64,000 bases of DNA, from contig OZ022239.1 of assembly GCA_963978895.1 (NCBI GenBank), positions 37,449,830 to 37,513,829 of the forward strand, read 5' to 3'. This DNA comes from Erpobdella octoculata (taxonomy: Eukaryota > Annelida > Clitellata > Hirudinida > Erpobdellidae). The first letter of the stretch is position 1; every line of letters begins with the position of its first letter. Made by a program: the position numbers and the translations under genes. Positions 35,311 through 47,182 of the stretch are shown one piece after another. The notes under the pieces are model-generated. The model searched no databases. It was not told where the DNA came from and worked only from the letters and a program-made list of their open reading frames with translations.

Positions 35311-36233
35311 TTAGTGGGTTATTTTGTGTGAGTGCCCGACATGCATGATTTTGCATTTCTCGACATTGAAGTGCATTAGCCAAGTGAATGACCACTCAAC
35401 TGCACGGTCAATGTCAGCCCGGAGAGATGAGATGTCGGAAGCTGACTTGATGATGCCGATGATTTTGCTGTCGTCCGCGTACATTTTAATTTGGTGTGTG
35501 ATAGTGTCCGGTAAGTCGTTAATATATAACACAAAAAGTAGTGGACCAAGAACAGAGCCTTGAGGGACGCCACTGGTCACATTCTTCCACTCGGACTCAC
35601 AGCCTTCAATCAAAACGCGCTGCTTCCTATCTTTCAGCCACGCTTCGATCCATGTGAGTAGCATACCACGGATGCCGAAAGCTTTTAGTTTATGCAGTAG
35701 GCGTTTGTAAGGTACTCTCTTGAATGCTTTGGCAAAATCTGTATATACTACGTCAGCCACATAGCCGCAATAAACAGCCTCAGTGAGTATGTCGCGAGTT
35801 TCAAGTAGATTTGTCAAGCAGCTTTTTTCTTGAGAAAACCATGTTGATGTTTGCTGATTAAGCCGTTGACGACGCTGTACTGCATGATGTGTTCATGTAA
35901 AATGCCCTCCATTACTTTAGAGGGCACAGAAGTGAGAGAGACAGGCCTGTAGTTAGATGGCTTGAGCCTTTTGCCTTTTTTAAAGATAGGGAAAACATTT
36001 TATTTTCTTCATGTGTCCGGTATAACTCCGGACATGAAGAAGCGTTTGTAGATGAGAGCCAGGGGCGTGGCAAAGGCATCTGCGCAATTGCTGAAAACAC
36101 GTGGGTGCAAACCGTCAAGACCCATCGATTTACTTTTGTCTAAGCTATGGAGTCTTTTTTGAAGAATAGCTGTAGAAAAACAACTTTCATTTACATCACA
36201 GATTGATTCGGTGGGATCTGTAAAAGCAGGCAT
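35311..36233 (-). CDS. LINE reverse transcriptase, palm domain (frameshifted)
   Basis: The N-side at 36009-36233 reads LDKSKSMGLDGLHPRVF, the KS.G.DG..P motif. The C-side at 35311-35817 reads VYTDFAKAFKRVPY (motif A), SGVPQGSVLGPLLFVLYIND, and the catalytic KMYADDSKIIG with YADD at about 35470-35481. Between them (35818-36008) the frame is broken though RT blocks such as NYRPVSL can be read. Retains catalytic aspartates but not a single frame. Confidence 0.9.
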
Positions 36234-37011
36234 GTAACCCTCAGGTTTGATGACAAAAACAGATTGAAAATAGTCATTGAGTGTGGAACAGATTTTTTCA
36301 CGGTCCGCAGTTATGGTGCCGTCGGCTGTCTGGATAGAGTTGATGTGGTCTTTTACATACTGCTTGTTACGGACATGTGAATGAAGAAAGTTTGGATTGG
36401 ATTTGGAAGCGCTGATTAGTTGTTCCTCATATGTGAGAATTGCCGACCTGACTGTTTTAGCTACACGCTTGCATGCCTCTCCATGAGGTTCTCGTAGAAT
36501 AACTGCGGAGTCGCGCCCCGATGCGATGTATTTGGCCCAGACCTGGCGCTTGATTCTGGTTGCTTTTATAACTTCGGGTGTTACACAAGGTTCTTTTTCT
36601 GGACAAATGGAGTTGTTGTAGATGGGATGTGTAGTGCAACCGCTTCGTTGTATCGGTCGATAAGAAGCTGATAAGTGTCAGGTATTGAAAGGCCATCAAA
36701 TAAGTTTTCCCAGTCAGTGTTTGAAATGCAAGATGACAGCGCATTGTAGTCAGCTTTGCTCCATATGAAACGTTTGTGCAACGAAGAAACACATGAATTG
36801 TTCAGACCGGCCACAGCGAACCGACCGGTTGTAAATAATGGTATTGGCACATAGGCGTGTATCCAAGTGAGTCAGCTTCAAGCATCTCGATAGCTCGGTC
36901 GGGGTCGTTGGTAATAATGAGGTCAAGAGTGCTGCTAGGTGCAACATAACGATTACTGTGGTACGTCGGAAACGTGACAAGCTGTGTAAGGTGCCAGTCT
37001 TTGAGGCACTC

Positions 37012-37455
37012 TTAAAATTTAATGTCACTAGGATGTTTGTTACCTATATGGGCAACTGTTGCCACGCCACCACCCACGTCGATTGGAGCATGTTTTGTGT
37101 GAGAGAAATTAAAATCGCCGTAGAGCAACATAAATGAGCAGCTCAAGGCGGAAAGTGAGCTACGAGCTGTTGTGACTGAAGCAATACATTGTGTGAGATA
37201 GTCGTCGTTCAAGTCATGAGGGCGATATAAACAACCAATGAGGAAAATTTCTCCACCGAAACGAATGACTCGCCAGACTTGTTTAATACCTGGAGAGTTG
37301 AGCTGAGGAATGCCGGTCTGATTAGTCACAACTTCATCCACAACGTAGATCGCAACACCTCCTCCAGCGCTCCTCTCTCTGTCTTTACGGTGCAGTTGAT
37401 AGCCAGCTATGGAGGTGTCTGAGGATTCGTTTAACCATGTTTCCACAAAAAACAT
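37012..37455 (-). CDS. LINE AP endonuclease domain (fragment)
   Basis: A 147-codon frame with FFVETWLNESSDTSI, GGGVAIYV, LIGCLYRPHD and YGDFNFSH, the ETW, GGG, YRP and GDFN landmarks of LINE endonucleases. The frame then shifts; LDLIITNDPDR-type sequence (SDH-side) can be read at about 36890-36920 on the minus strand. Confidence 0.85.
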   Translation of the reverse strand: MFFVETWLNESSDTSIAGYQLHRKDRERSAGGGVAIYVVDEVVTNQTGIPQLNSPGIKQVWRVIRFGGEIFLIGCLYRPHDLNDDYLTQCIASVTTARSSLSALSCSFMLLYGDFNFSHTKHAPIDVGGGVATVAHIGNKHPSDIKF

Positions 37456-38057
37456 GACAGTGGTCTAAGCGATTTGTCGAGGGCTGCTATTCTTGCTGTT
37501 AGCTCATCGCGTTTATCTTTATTGAGCGAGCATGGGTTGTTAGACCAAAACTGAAAGTGATTTAGAGACCAGGTAGGTGAAGAGGATTTGGGCTGGCTTG
37601 TCTTGTTGGGGTGACGCATTCTTTGTGGCTTTTGCAAGAATAAATTATTGGACCTTCTTGAATTTGTGCAGTTGATTGCCAAGGATGCGTATCGAAAGGG
37701 CGAATCGTTACCAAGTTGAGCACTGTGTTTGTTTCTTTCTTGCCTCAATTGGTAGTCTAATTGTTTTTCTGCCTCTGTCAAATCCGGGCTGATATAAACG
37801 GACTTGTACGTACTGTTGCTTCCCAAACTTTTAGCTGCCAAGAGGATCGGGTTTCTGAGACTTGCATCAGTTAGTTCCACGAGGATTGGGCCCGGTTTTG
37901 CTTGATCTTTAGATCTTAATCTCTTTATGCAAACTGGTTTTACCTCAGACTTGCCGATTGAACAAAAAAGATTTTTCTTCAGATCTTTTGTCAACTTGCA
38001 CTGCACACGACGGTTCCGGAACTCCGTAAACGATAACATTTTTTCTCTCTCTATCAT
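37431..38057 (-). CDS. LINE N-terminal open frame (pre-endonuclease region)
   Basis: A 208-codon frame beginning MIEREKMLSFTEF. A conserved stretch, VELTDASLRNPILLAAKSL followed by YISPDLTEAEKQL, resembles the region seen upstream of the endonuclease in CR1/Daphne-like LINEs. It overlaps the endonuclease frame by 25 bp in another frame. Probably an ORF1 C-terminus or the ORF2 leader. Confidence 0.6.
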   Translation of the reverse strand: MIEREKMLSFTEFRNRRVQCKLTKDLKKNLFCSIGKSEVKPVCIKRLRSKDQAKPGPILVELTDASLRNPILLAAKSLGSNSTYKSVYISPDLTEAEKQLDYQLRQERNKHSAQLGNDSPFRYASLAINCTNSRRSNNLFLQKPQRMRHPNKTSQPKSSSPTWSLNHFQFWSNNPCSLNKDKRDELTARIAALDKSLRPLSCFLWKHG

Positions 38058-38489
38058 TCAGTTCATTCATGGAAGCCTTCACAACTACTCACTGCGCAGC
38101 TAGCTGTTTTGATTTTCCGCCACCTGATTTAACTACCTAAACCTAATCGTTGCCGATAGTCGGAGGTTTCAATGATGAAACGTATTAAAATAGTACGCTA
38201 GCTAAATCGTAAATTTTTACTGGTGCAGGAAAACAGGTGGGCTAGTAAATTGCTTTGAACGGTGCAGTTAAACATTTTAAAAAGGTCTGTGAAATAACGT
38301 TTTTTTAGTCGGTGAAGTCACGTGTTTTGGCCAACGCAAAAAGCAATAAAATCCAATCGCTACAGGTTTCTCTTAATGGAGCGTGAAATGCCAGTTGCTA
38401 CTGTTGTTACTTTTTAATGAAAGACAATTGCTCAGCCAAAAGTTTTGAAAAGGCATTAAAAATTTATTTGTTATAGAATAGATTTTCAG

Positions 38490-38622
<133 letters not shown>

Positions 38623-38727
38623 AACTAAACTAATTAAAAAAACAATTTTATTTAAAAAAGTTCATATGCAACTTTATATTTTTGCATACATATACAGGTA
38701 GTTGTAAGGCCGTTAACGTTAAATTAA

Positions 38728-38729
38728 TC

Positions 38730-38760
<31 letters not shown>

Positions 38761-38960
38761 CTCGTGTCATAGTGCTTGAAATTGAACTCCTCCGAAACGG
38801 CTGAACCGATTTTTAAGAAATATTTTGTGTACATTTGATAGGTCTGAGGGTAGGTTCTAGGCTATTTATAATATTTATTTAAAATTATTTAAAAAGTTAT
38901 TTTGGAAAAACCATGAGGTGCAATTATGTCCTTTTTTAGGAAAATGCAACAAATAGACAG

Positions 38961-39031
<71 letters not shown>

Positions 39032-39142
39032 TGGGAAAGCGACCGGGAGCGTGAGAGCAAGCGGGGAAGGAAACGGGAGCGAGAGAGAAAAAAGATAGAA
39101 AAACCTCTAAAAACCCTTGTCAACGCCGTGTACCTCGATAGT
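38728..39142 (+). mobile_element. Short non-autonomous Helitron (Helentron-like), both ends present
   Basis: Starts TCTATATATATATA, followed by ACTCCTCCGAAACGGCTGAA and CCGATTTTTAAG, a block typical of Helitron 5' regions in invertebrates. It contains an internal (AT)n tract at 38965-39028 and the GC-rich AAGCGACCGGGAGCGTGAG segment, and ends ..CAACGCCGTGTACC then CGATAGT at 39142. About 415 bp with no coding. Confidence 0.7.
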
Positions 39143-39689
39143 TATAAATAAAGTAAAATAATAAAAAGAAACGTTCCAGAGTGAATGAGTCAGTGATCAG
39201 CGTAAATATATATAGTATGCTTTTTTGTAGTTTGCGGCTGAAGCCTTCTCGCTTTGGCACATTTTTATGGCTTGGAATCAGAAGCAGCACACCAGGCATT
39301 CGATAATTTGTTTGAAGTTCAAAATAACACTAACGTGATATTTGTTGAAAGTAAAAATTATAATTTTTTTTTATAATTCTTGATTAAAAAATATATTTTT
39401 AATAAAAATTTTAAATACAATTATTATTATACGAAAAAAAAATTGAAGATGTCAATCTGCATGAAACTTGCAGTTGTTTAATTTTGAAACAGAAAGTAAA
39501 TATATATTGATATGAAAAAAGCCTTGCAATTTAATTTTTGAAATCTGATTTTGTTTAAAAAATGTTTTTGAGTCGTTTGCATGCGTTAATTAAGGTGATA
39601 ATTTGATGGCTTGAATGACAGGTTATTTTGATCTAACTCATATATTATCCATTTAAGTTGGACAAAATTATGTTTTTATAATATTCAAG

Positions 39690-39835
39690 ATTTGTGTGTT
39701 TAAATAATATTCAAATGAAAGTTAATGTGTTTGAAAAATATGCAAATGAAGGTTTATGTGTTTATTAATGAGCAAATAACGATTTATTTAATCAAATGAT
39801 ATGCAAATGAAAGTTTATGTGTTTAAATAATATAA
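39690..39835 (+). repeat. Imperfect tandem repeat with ATGCAAAT words
   Basis: Three or four copies of about 40 bp built on ATGCAAATGAAAGTTTATGT and GTGTTTAAATAATAT. ATGCAAAT is the POU-factor octamer, but repeat structure alone explains its recurrence. Confidence 0.6.
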
Positions 39836-40759
39836 AATAATTTTGTGATTTTAAATCCATTTTACACTTGTATATTTTTTACTTTGAAGTTCATGACAAA
39901 GATTTGAAATGACGGGTTGTTCAAATCAATAAGTAAAATTTTTCATATGAATAGATTGTAACTCAGTTCAAATATTTTACTGCTTCGAATCTTGTGCATG
40001 AGAGGAGGAAATGTCGGGAGAAACGCATGAGGTGGAGAAACATAATCCAAGATGGAAAGGATGTGAGTTTATGTAGAGGTAATGCAGGAAAGGTAATGTG
40101 GAGGTGTAGGTAATGCACGAAAATGAGTGTGTGAACAGAAGAAGTGCAAGAGAAAGGCGGTGTGGTGGAAGTAATGTATAAAAGAAAAAACGTTGATAAA
40201 AAAAAGGCAGGAGAGAAAGATTGTGGGAAAAGTTGATGCATGGAGGAGAGTTGAAGGTAAAATATGAGAAAATGGAAAAAAAGTAATTTCAACAAAGGAA
40301 GAAATAAAATTAAACCAGACGTTGTGTAACACCGAAATTGTTTCTGGAAGGAAAACCAATGTTTGTTTTTTTAAATCAAATTCATTGGTTTAACGTTTTG
40401 TAAAAATTTATTTTCAATAAAAATTTCTTATAAAAATGTTATATATATATATATACATAATGTTCAGTTTTTAATATTTTCAATCTATTATAAAAATGCT
40501 ATATGTATATAATGTTTAGTTCTCAAAAACAACCGCATTATACAATTTTCAAACATTTGTTATTTGCTCTTACAATTTATTTCAAAACTTGGAATAAGCA
40601 AATACAGCTCTACGTATAAAACTTGTAATATTTAGCAATGTAAGGTACTAATGGGATGCAGTCTATATATTGACACAAAGAACTGGGAGCATTGTCACTC
40701 CTTCAATCTGACCGTAATCAAATTTAATTTGGTGTTTTTGTGTGTCTTCGCGTCACATG

Positions 40760-41110
40760 CACCTCATCACATGTCACATTTTCTCTCGTCACATTTTCTC
40801 TCGTCACACAGCACAGTCTCTTTCACCACAAACAAATGTTGTTTTGTTGTGTTTCACATGTTTTCTTGTCACACCTAATAGGTTTTATTGTCGAATTTTA
40901 CATGTCCTCTCATCGCTCGGTTTGACACATGTGCTCTGGTGACACATCACATGTGCTCTGGTCACGCATCACACGTGCTCTGGTCACACATCACATGTGC
41001 TCTGGTCACACATCACATTTGCTCTGGTCACACATCACATGTGCTATCGTCACGCGTTACGTGTGTTTTCATAATACGTCACATGTTTTCTAATTGCACG
41101 TCATATATTT
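40760..41110 (+). repeat. 22-bp tandem repeat, TCACATGTGCTCTGGTCACA
   Basis: About five near-identical units at 40925-41045 flanked by more diverged ones. Open frames over it have no homology. Confidence 0.85.
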
Positions 41111-41749
41111 TACTGGTTTTCTTCTTCGTTGTAACTTTTGAAGACATTTGAGCTTAAAAATGAATAATGCATAAAATGTATTTTAATTGCAACATCAAAA
41201 TTGAAATAAAATTTCAACATGGCAATGAAATAATTTTAAACAAACAAAATTAAAAAAAATTAATTAAAAAGTCAGCAAAAGTTCAATAAAACATACTTTT
41301 ATTACTTCAAATAATAATTAGTATTTTAATACACATATATGAACATATTAATAATGATTCTTTGTTGAATTTATATTACAAGTCATTTGTGATATTTGTA
41401 GGATTGGATGAATTAGATAGTAAATAATTTTGAATTCCACCCTGATTAAAAAGTAAACGTTTGAACTTATGAATTATGAAAACCAATGTATAAAAAATGT
41501 TCAAGATTTCACTATTTAATTAATTTGTTTTTCAGAAGGATTAACAAATGTGAACAAGTTAGAAATAAATGATCAAAAATAAATTTCAATTTGATTCCTT
41601 AATTTGACGAATTACTCATCAAAGTATATTTTTTACAGAAAATAAAAACTGTTTGTGATAATAAAGTAACTGACTTGACGTTGTTACGAGTTGAACGATT
41701 TCTATTTAAAGAACTTTGAAGAAAAAAAACACACAGCTCGATCGAAACT

Positions 41750-42553
41750 ATGACAGATGAAGAACAGAGACACAGATTGGTAGTACTCGGCGCAGGGAAA
41801 GTAGGGAAAACATGTCTACTCCAACGTCTTCTTAATAACAAATTCATAGAGGCGTACAGGCCGACAGTGGAAGACCTTCATTGTAGAAGCTTCATCTACA
41901 ACGGCAGCTTAATGTCTGTCGACATACTCGACACAGCTGGCAATCTCGAATTTCCTGCCATGAGACGCCTTTCAATCTCAACCGCCCACGCTTTCCTTTT
42001 AGTGTTTGCTCTGGACAACAGAGAATCTTTCGAAGAAGTCAGATGTTTGTGGCAGCAGATAGAGGAACAAAGATCAAACATTGCCGACCTTCCGAGGGTG
42101 ATTGCCGCTAACAAATGTGATCTTGCCAGTGCTTCTCTACAACTCATTGCCATGGAAGAACCGGAGGAGTGGGCAAGACAGCACGGTCTCTCAGATGCTC
42201 TCCTATCCGTTTCCGCTAAAACTGGTGAAAACGTTAAAACGCTGTTTAGAAAATTAGCTCAACAAGCCAACATCATCAATGCTGCTCACCAACAACAACA
42301 ACAACAACAACAGCAACAACAACAGCATCAACAACATGCTGACGACATCGACGTACAAAACGACCAGTCACTACTGAAGAGACACTCCAGCGCCAACTCG
42401 ACTCGTCTCAACCCGCACATGGCGAAGTTGAGAGAAAATCAAAGAAACAGCGGTGAAGGACTGTCGAGGAGTCGAAGTTTGATCAGAAGAGTGAAAAAGT
42501 CGAAGGTAGGAAGATCCAGCTGTTCTGGAGCGGATGACTGCAGTGTTCAGTGA
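41750..42553 (+). CDS. RASD/Dexras-like Ras-family GTPase, single exon, 267 aa
   Basis: Small GTP-binding signalling protein, expected at membranes through C-terminal prenylation. G1 is GAGKVGKT (residues 14-21), effector loop YRPTVED (36-42), G3 DTAGN (61-65), G4 NKCD (121-124), G5 SAK (155-157). FPAMRRLSI after G3 and FALDNRESFEEV are close to the RASD1/RASD2 and fly Dexras-like proteins. Asn65 occupies the position of Ras Gln61, as in RASD proteins, predicting slow intrinsic GTP hydrolysis. Residues 181-192 are twelve glutamines, and the tail is basic (RSRSLIRRVKKSK), ending CSVQ, a CAAX box. RASD1 is 281 aa, so the length is normal. No intron is needed; upstream exons coding further N-terminus are not required because ATG precedes a complete fold. 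It is the only intact gene within 30 kb on either side. Confidence 0.93.
   Translation: MTDEEQRHRLVVLGAGKVGKTCLLQRLLNNKFIEAYRPTVEDLHCRSFIYNGSLMSVDILDTAGNLEFPAMRRLSISTAHAFLLVFALDNRESFEEVRCLWQQIEEQRSNIADLPRVIAANKCDLASASLQLIAMEEPEEWARQHGLSDALLSVSAKTGENVKTLFRKLAQQANIINAAHQQQQQQQQQQQQHQQHADDIDVQNDQSLLKRHSSANSTRLNPHMAKLRENQRNSGEGLSRSRSLIRRVKKSKVGRSSCSGADDCSVQ
42284..42330 (+). repeat. CAA/CAG trinucleotide repeat in the Ras-like gene
   Basis: Twelve glutamine codons (seven CAA, CAG, three CAA, CAG), then a CAT-interrupted CAA pair. It lies between the GTPase fold and the hypervariable tail. Confidence 0.95.
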
Positions 42554-43079
42554 CGCTGGAGTGAGCATCAGTCCTTCTCGTGCCAACCACCGTGGACGTC
42601 TCATTTCGTTAAGCCACGTGATTTCTTGTTGAAAAAAAACAAAACAAAAACAAAAAAAACAGCAAAGTTTTTGTTGTGTGACGTGTTTTAGAAAAAATTA
42701 GAATATTTTTGCTGCATTCTGTGAGATTGTGAAAGTATTGGATTTCACCAAGTGGTTCTAAGTGTTACATCTTTTCCTGCCTCTTGTTTTCATTGGTTTT
42801 TTGTTGTAGTTGAAATTTTCCAAAATGTTTTTATGTTAAACAAATATTATTTTAGAGATTTACAAATAAAAGATATCAGTTTTCGCGTTTATAATTATTT
42901 GTCACAAAAAGAAAAACAAAGTTTTATGCGGAAGATAAAATCAAAAAACTTCAAATTTAATTATTTGAAATTTGATAATTTATTTCAATTTTTTTCAAAG
43001 CACTTTTAATGAGCTGAAAAATTACAAATAATTTTATTAAAAGTTACCGACGTTTTATATTATTAAAGTTTATGTTTTT

Positions 43080-43940
43080 TCTTTGTAAAAGCGTGCATGT
43101 ATGTACATCTGTATTTAATCTTGTACGTACACAATTTATACGCGTTTTTATGTACCTTTGTACGTGATCCTGTGGTTAAATCTGTTGTTGAATGCCCATT
43201 TAGTTGCGTTTGTACAATTCACTGTAGTTGCAATTATTCAGGTTGTTGTATTTAAATGTGAAATTGGTACTTAATGTACGCTTGTCCATGATATTGTACG
43301 CACATTTGTATCTTTGTGTATGTACGTTTGTACTTTATTGTATTTACATTTGTATCTTTGTGTATGTACGTTTGTACTTTATTGTATTTACATTTGTATC
43401 TTTGTGTATGTACGTTTGTACTTTATTGTATTTACATTTGTCTATATAAAGTTTCAAGCAAAAATATTATGTTATTTTGTGTGTACATATGTACTTTACT
43501 CTATGCACAGCTGTCTATATAAAGTTGTATGCATAAATGTTATGTTATCTTGTATGTACATTGTTCATGATGTTGTAGGTATATCTGTACGCGTTGAAAT
43601 GTTTACACATGTAAATGTTGCTGCATGTGTTTTTAAGTATGTGTTGATGTGTGTATATAAGTCAGTGATGTTGAATTTATGTGTTGATGTGTGTACATAA
43701 GTAAGTGGTGTTGTATGCATGTGTTGATGTGTGTACATATGTAAGTGTTGTTGTATGTGTGTGTCGATGTGTGTACATATGTAAGTGTTGTATTTAAGTG
43801 TTGATGTGTGTACATATGTAAGTGTTGTATTTAAGTGTTGATGTGTGTACATATGTAAGTGTTGTATTTAAGTGTTGATGTGTGTACATATGTAAGTGTT
43901 GTATTTAAGTGTTGTTGTATGTATATGTTGCATTTAAGTA
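43080..43940 (+). repeat. GT-rich tandem arrays downstream of the Ras-like gene
   Basis: Two adjoining arrays. About 43285-43445 has three units of about 60 bp containing TTTGTGTATGTACGTTTGTA. About 43630-43930 has units of about 37 bp containing TGTACATATGTAAGTGTTGT. They may lie in the 3' UTR or just beyond it. YIYICIF- or HTSTLKY-like frames are artefacts. Confidence 0.85.
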
Positions 43941-46834
43941 AAATATTTTTTACAATATGGGAAAGAGTTATTTATTTTTTAACTTATATTTAAAATGTAG
44001 AAATGAAGTTATTCTGGCAAAAATAACAACTTATATCATTAAATTTAAACACATTTATTTTAAAAAAATACAACAGCCAAATATTAATTCAATTAACGTT
44101 TGTATTGTAAGACGGTACAAGTTGAATGCGAAAAACGTTTCTAACTTTTTAAAAGCATCAATTTAAGCATGTCTGTCACAGCTTCTGTGCTAAGTGCAGA
44201 ATCATGTAAAAGAAATTGAGACATTCTCATTCACCTTAACAAGTACTATTCAAGTTGGAAGTGTAAAGCTGTTTACCTTTCAAGATAAAAAATTATTTGT
44301 ACAAATTAAGACTAAAACTATTAATTAAATTGAACCATCAGCGTGAAATTCTTGATTTAAAATGTCTCCTGGCTAAATCATTACTTTAAACATGAAAAAC
44401 AGTAAAAATACAATTTAGTTATTACATAAATAATTTGCCAAGAGTTCGAATAATTATTCAAAAGTGTAATTAAATACCAAATTATAAAAACTCACCAGCG
44501 ATTTACAAGGCTGCAGAAACATTATTTTGCTTAAAATGAATATTTTGAGCGTTTTATGGCACTTGACGGAAATGAGTTTTCACAAAATTGAGGAAACATC
44601 AAATAATTTGTTTGAAATTTTTGAAAAAAAAAACTGCTTATTACTTCACAACACGAAACACTTTTCTGAAGAGTTGTGCAATTTTTCAGCTACCAAGACG
44701 CAATAAAGGAATTTTGTGAATTTTAAATAAATGCAAAAATTAGTTTATTTGCGTAGTTGTTGTTAAAATTCTTCAAATCAATTTCTTACCTAAGTACCTA
44801 ACATACAAAATGTTTGTTTTTACTCAATTAAAAAAGTGACAGTTCAATTGATGAATTGAGTCTAAAATCACCAGCAAATTAATTTTCTATTGAATTAAAG
44901 ATTGTTAACAACAAGCTACACAATGGACGAATGAAAGAAAGAAATTAGTTTTGTGGTGTAGCACGTTTTCAAGCGGCCGATGTTTGTTCTGCAACTTCTA
45001 CACTTCTCTCAGGCACAGGCAACTTGTTTACACAAATCACGAAATTCTCATATTGTTGCACTTAATTTTCTCAGTTTTTCAAGAATAAATTGTTTGGTTA
45101 TTTTTATTTTTTAAATTTATTTTGTTTATATTTTTAATTTTAAAAAATAGTTTAAAAATACTTTAGCTGTTAATAAAAGTTATTTATTATTTAACAATTT
45201 GAATAATATTTATGAAAATATTAATTTGCAATAACACGAATTATTGAAAATAGACCGAATAGAAAACAAATCTAAAATGACAAATGGTCTTTCAAGATGA
45301 CAGAAGAAGTTTGTCAAAGGAAAACGAAGGGAAATGGATGGACGGAATTTAAGAATAAAAAGAAATGCTTGTGTGTGGTCGCGTGGTATTTTATTACAAT
45401 TATTTTCAAATTCTGATTTATTTGTCCAAATTATTAACTTCATTTTGAGTTTTTTTTATTTTAAAAAACAGTTTTAAAAAGGTAAAAAACAGGAAATTAT
45501 TTGCTGCAATTCTTAATTGATTTTGAAAAAATAATTTTCACTATAAATTTCTTGAAATAAATTTTTAGATTTCTGTATTTTTTAGTTTTTGCATGAAAAT
45601 ATTTAGTATATAAAAATTTTTATTATAGAAATTTGAAATTATTCAAATAACTGTGAGTTGTGGTTGGCTAAAAGACAACAATTTGGAAATTTTAATTTTT
45701 GAAGTTAATAATGTTTAGTTTTATAAATATTGTTGATAATTTCAAATTTCAAATTTTTTTCTGAATAGTTTTAAGTCATTTTCAATAACTCAAACATTTA
45801 AAAAGAATATTATAACTGAATAAGAGTAATAAATTTGAATAAAAGTAAAGAATACAAGTTATAAAAAGTTGGAATTGAGAAAAATCTTCAACAGGCGTGT
45901 TTTCACGTCAGTTGAGTGCAGCTGGTAGGAAATGTGCTTTCATCGAGGTTGAATTAAAATGAATTTTTATGTACAAAGTGTTAAATCAGTCTTTTCCTTC
46001 TCAAGCTCAATTTTTTTTGCAGTTAATAAATAAAATAAGTTTCTTCTTTTATATCATTGTAAATTTTTAATTGTATTTTTGTTAAACAAGTTTTTCCAGG
46101 GCAGGTAAATGTAGAAATTTCAAATTTGAAAACTTTATTGTAATTCAAAATTTACAAAACAACTGCAACAAAATGTAACAAAAAATTTTGAATAAAAAAT
46201 AACTAATTAACTGAAACAAATAATCATGTTTAATTACGAAGTTTTTTAAATAATAAAAATAAAAAACATTAAAATTCAATAAAATTAGACTATTTTAAAT
46301 TTGACAATAACAAATAAATTTTTGAAAAACTCTTAAAGTAGCGTAAATATGCAAGTATAAAAAGCTGATCAGGTTTAAACTTTTTTAAGTTTTCATTTGT
46401 GATTTTATAGGTTTATTAATATAAAAACGTCAAATTTTAGTACTGTAGAACGGTGCCAGGGCGCACAAAAAATTGTTTGAGAGAGGCTTACTAAAAAATG
46501 TTAAGACTTCAATAATTAAACATTGTTTAAAAAGTTTCAGATAAATTAACAACCATACTTGTAATTCTGAAATCAATCCGGCAAATAATCTTCAACCAGT
46601 GTAGTTCACAAAGATGTGAATGATGTGGACATATTTGTGACTTGTTGACGGGTCAAGAAATCGGGTTGTCCGACCGGAGGTAAGTTGCAGTAGTCGAACT
46701 TGAAAAAGCTATTTTTGTTTTAAACTTCACATGGCAAACTCACACTTTTTATGTTGTGCTGACTTATTTGTTAAAAGTCACAAATTCGTAGACATCAAAC
46801 TCTACTCGAAACGTTACAGGTAACTCAAGTTGTG
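43941..46834. other. Intergenic, no feature seen
   Basis: AT-rich DNA with no recognisable gene, RNA or element. Short open frames near 43957 and 45210 (minus) lack homology. Confidence 0.5.
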
Positions 46835-46962
46835 AAGTATGTTTTGTGTTAGGTATGCTTTATATGAAGTATGTTTTATGTTAGGTATGTTTCATGTGAA
46901 GTATGTTTTATGTGAATATGCTTTATGTGAAATACGTTTTATGTGAAGTGTGTTTTATGTAT
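46835..46962 (+). repeat. Tandem repeat of GAAGTATGTTTTATGT
   Basis: About seven imperfect 16-bp units (GTATGTTTTATGTGAA), directly left of repeat R1 copy C. Confidence 0.75.
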
Positions 46963-47182
46963 TTTTACCAATGCTTTTATTAACTCGTCGGCTCTGTTTC
47001 TCTGTCTGTTTCTCTGTCTGTTTCTCTGTCTGTTTCTATGTCTGTTTCAAATCTTGCAATCAATTTTTGAGTCACTTCCTGATGATAGATTTTTTTCAAA
47101 TTTTGCATACATGCTCAAGATAGAAGACAATGCAATATTCAATTATTAGTTTTACAATAAGTCAATTAATTTAGTTAATTTT
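46963..47182. repeat. Dispersed repeat R1, copy C, truncated
   Basis: Same orientation as copy B, from ACCAATGCTTTTATTAAC to AATTTAGTTAATTTTC, where it stops abruptly at a Ty3-type gag sequence. The TCTGTCTGTT run is expanded to four units. Confidence 0.8.

Larger units (their letters stand above)
34507..38090 (-). mobile_element. CR1-like LINE, near full length, minus strand
   Basis: Read on the minus strand it has, in order, an N-terminal region, an AP-type endonuclease, RT, and a 3' UTR that ends in an AATTTAAATTCAAATTCA-type tail near 34507. It has the layout of CR1/Jockey-group ORF2. It lies tail to tail with the LINE at 30480-33700. Confidence 0.88.

Noticed and set aside
43565..43852. 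Threonine/histidine-rich minus-strand frames
   Set aside because: They are the translation of the TGTACATATG-type tandem array.
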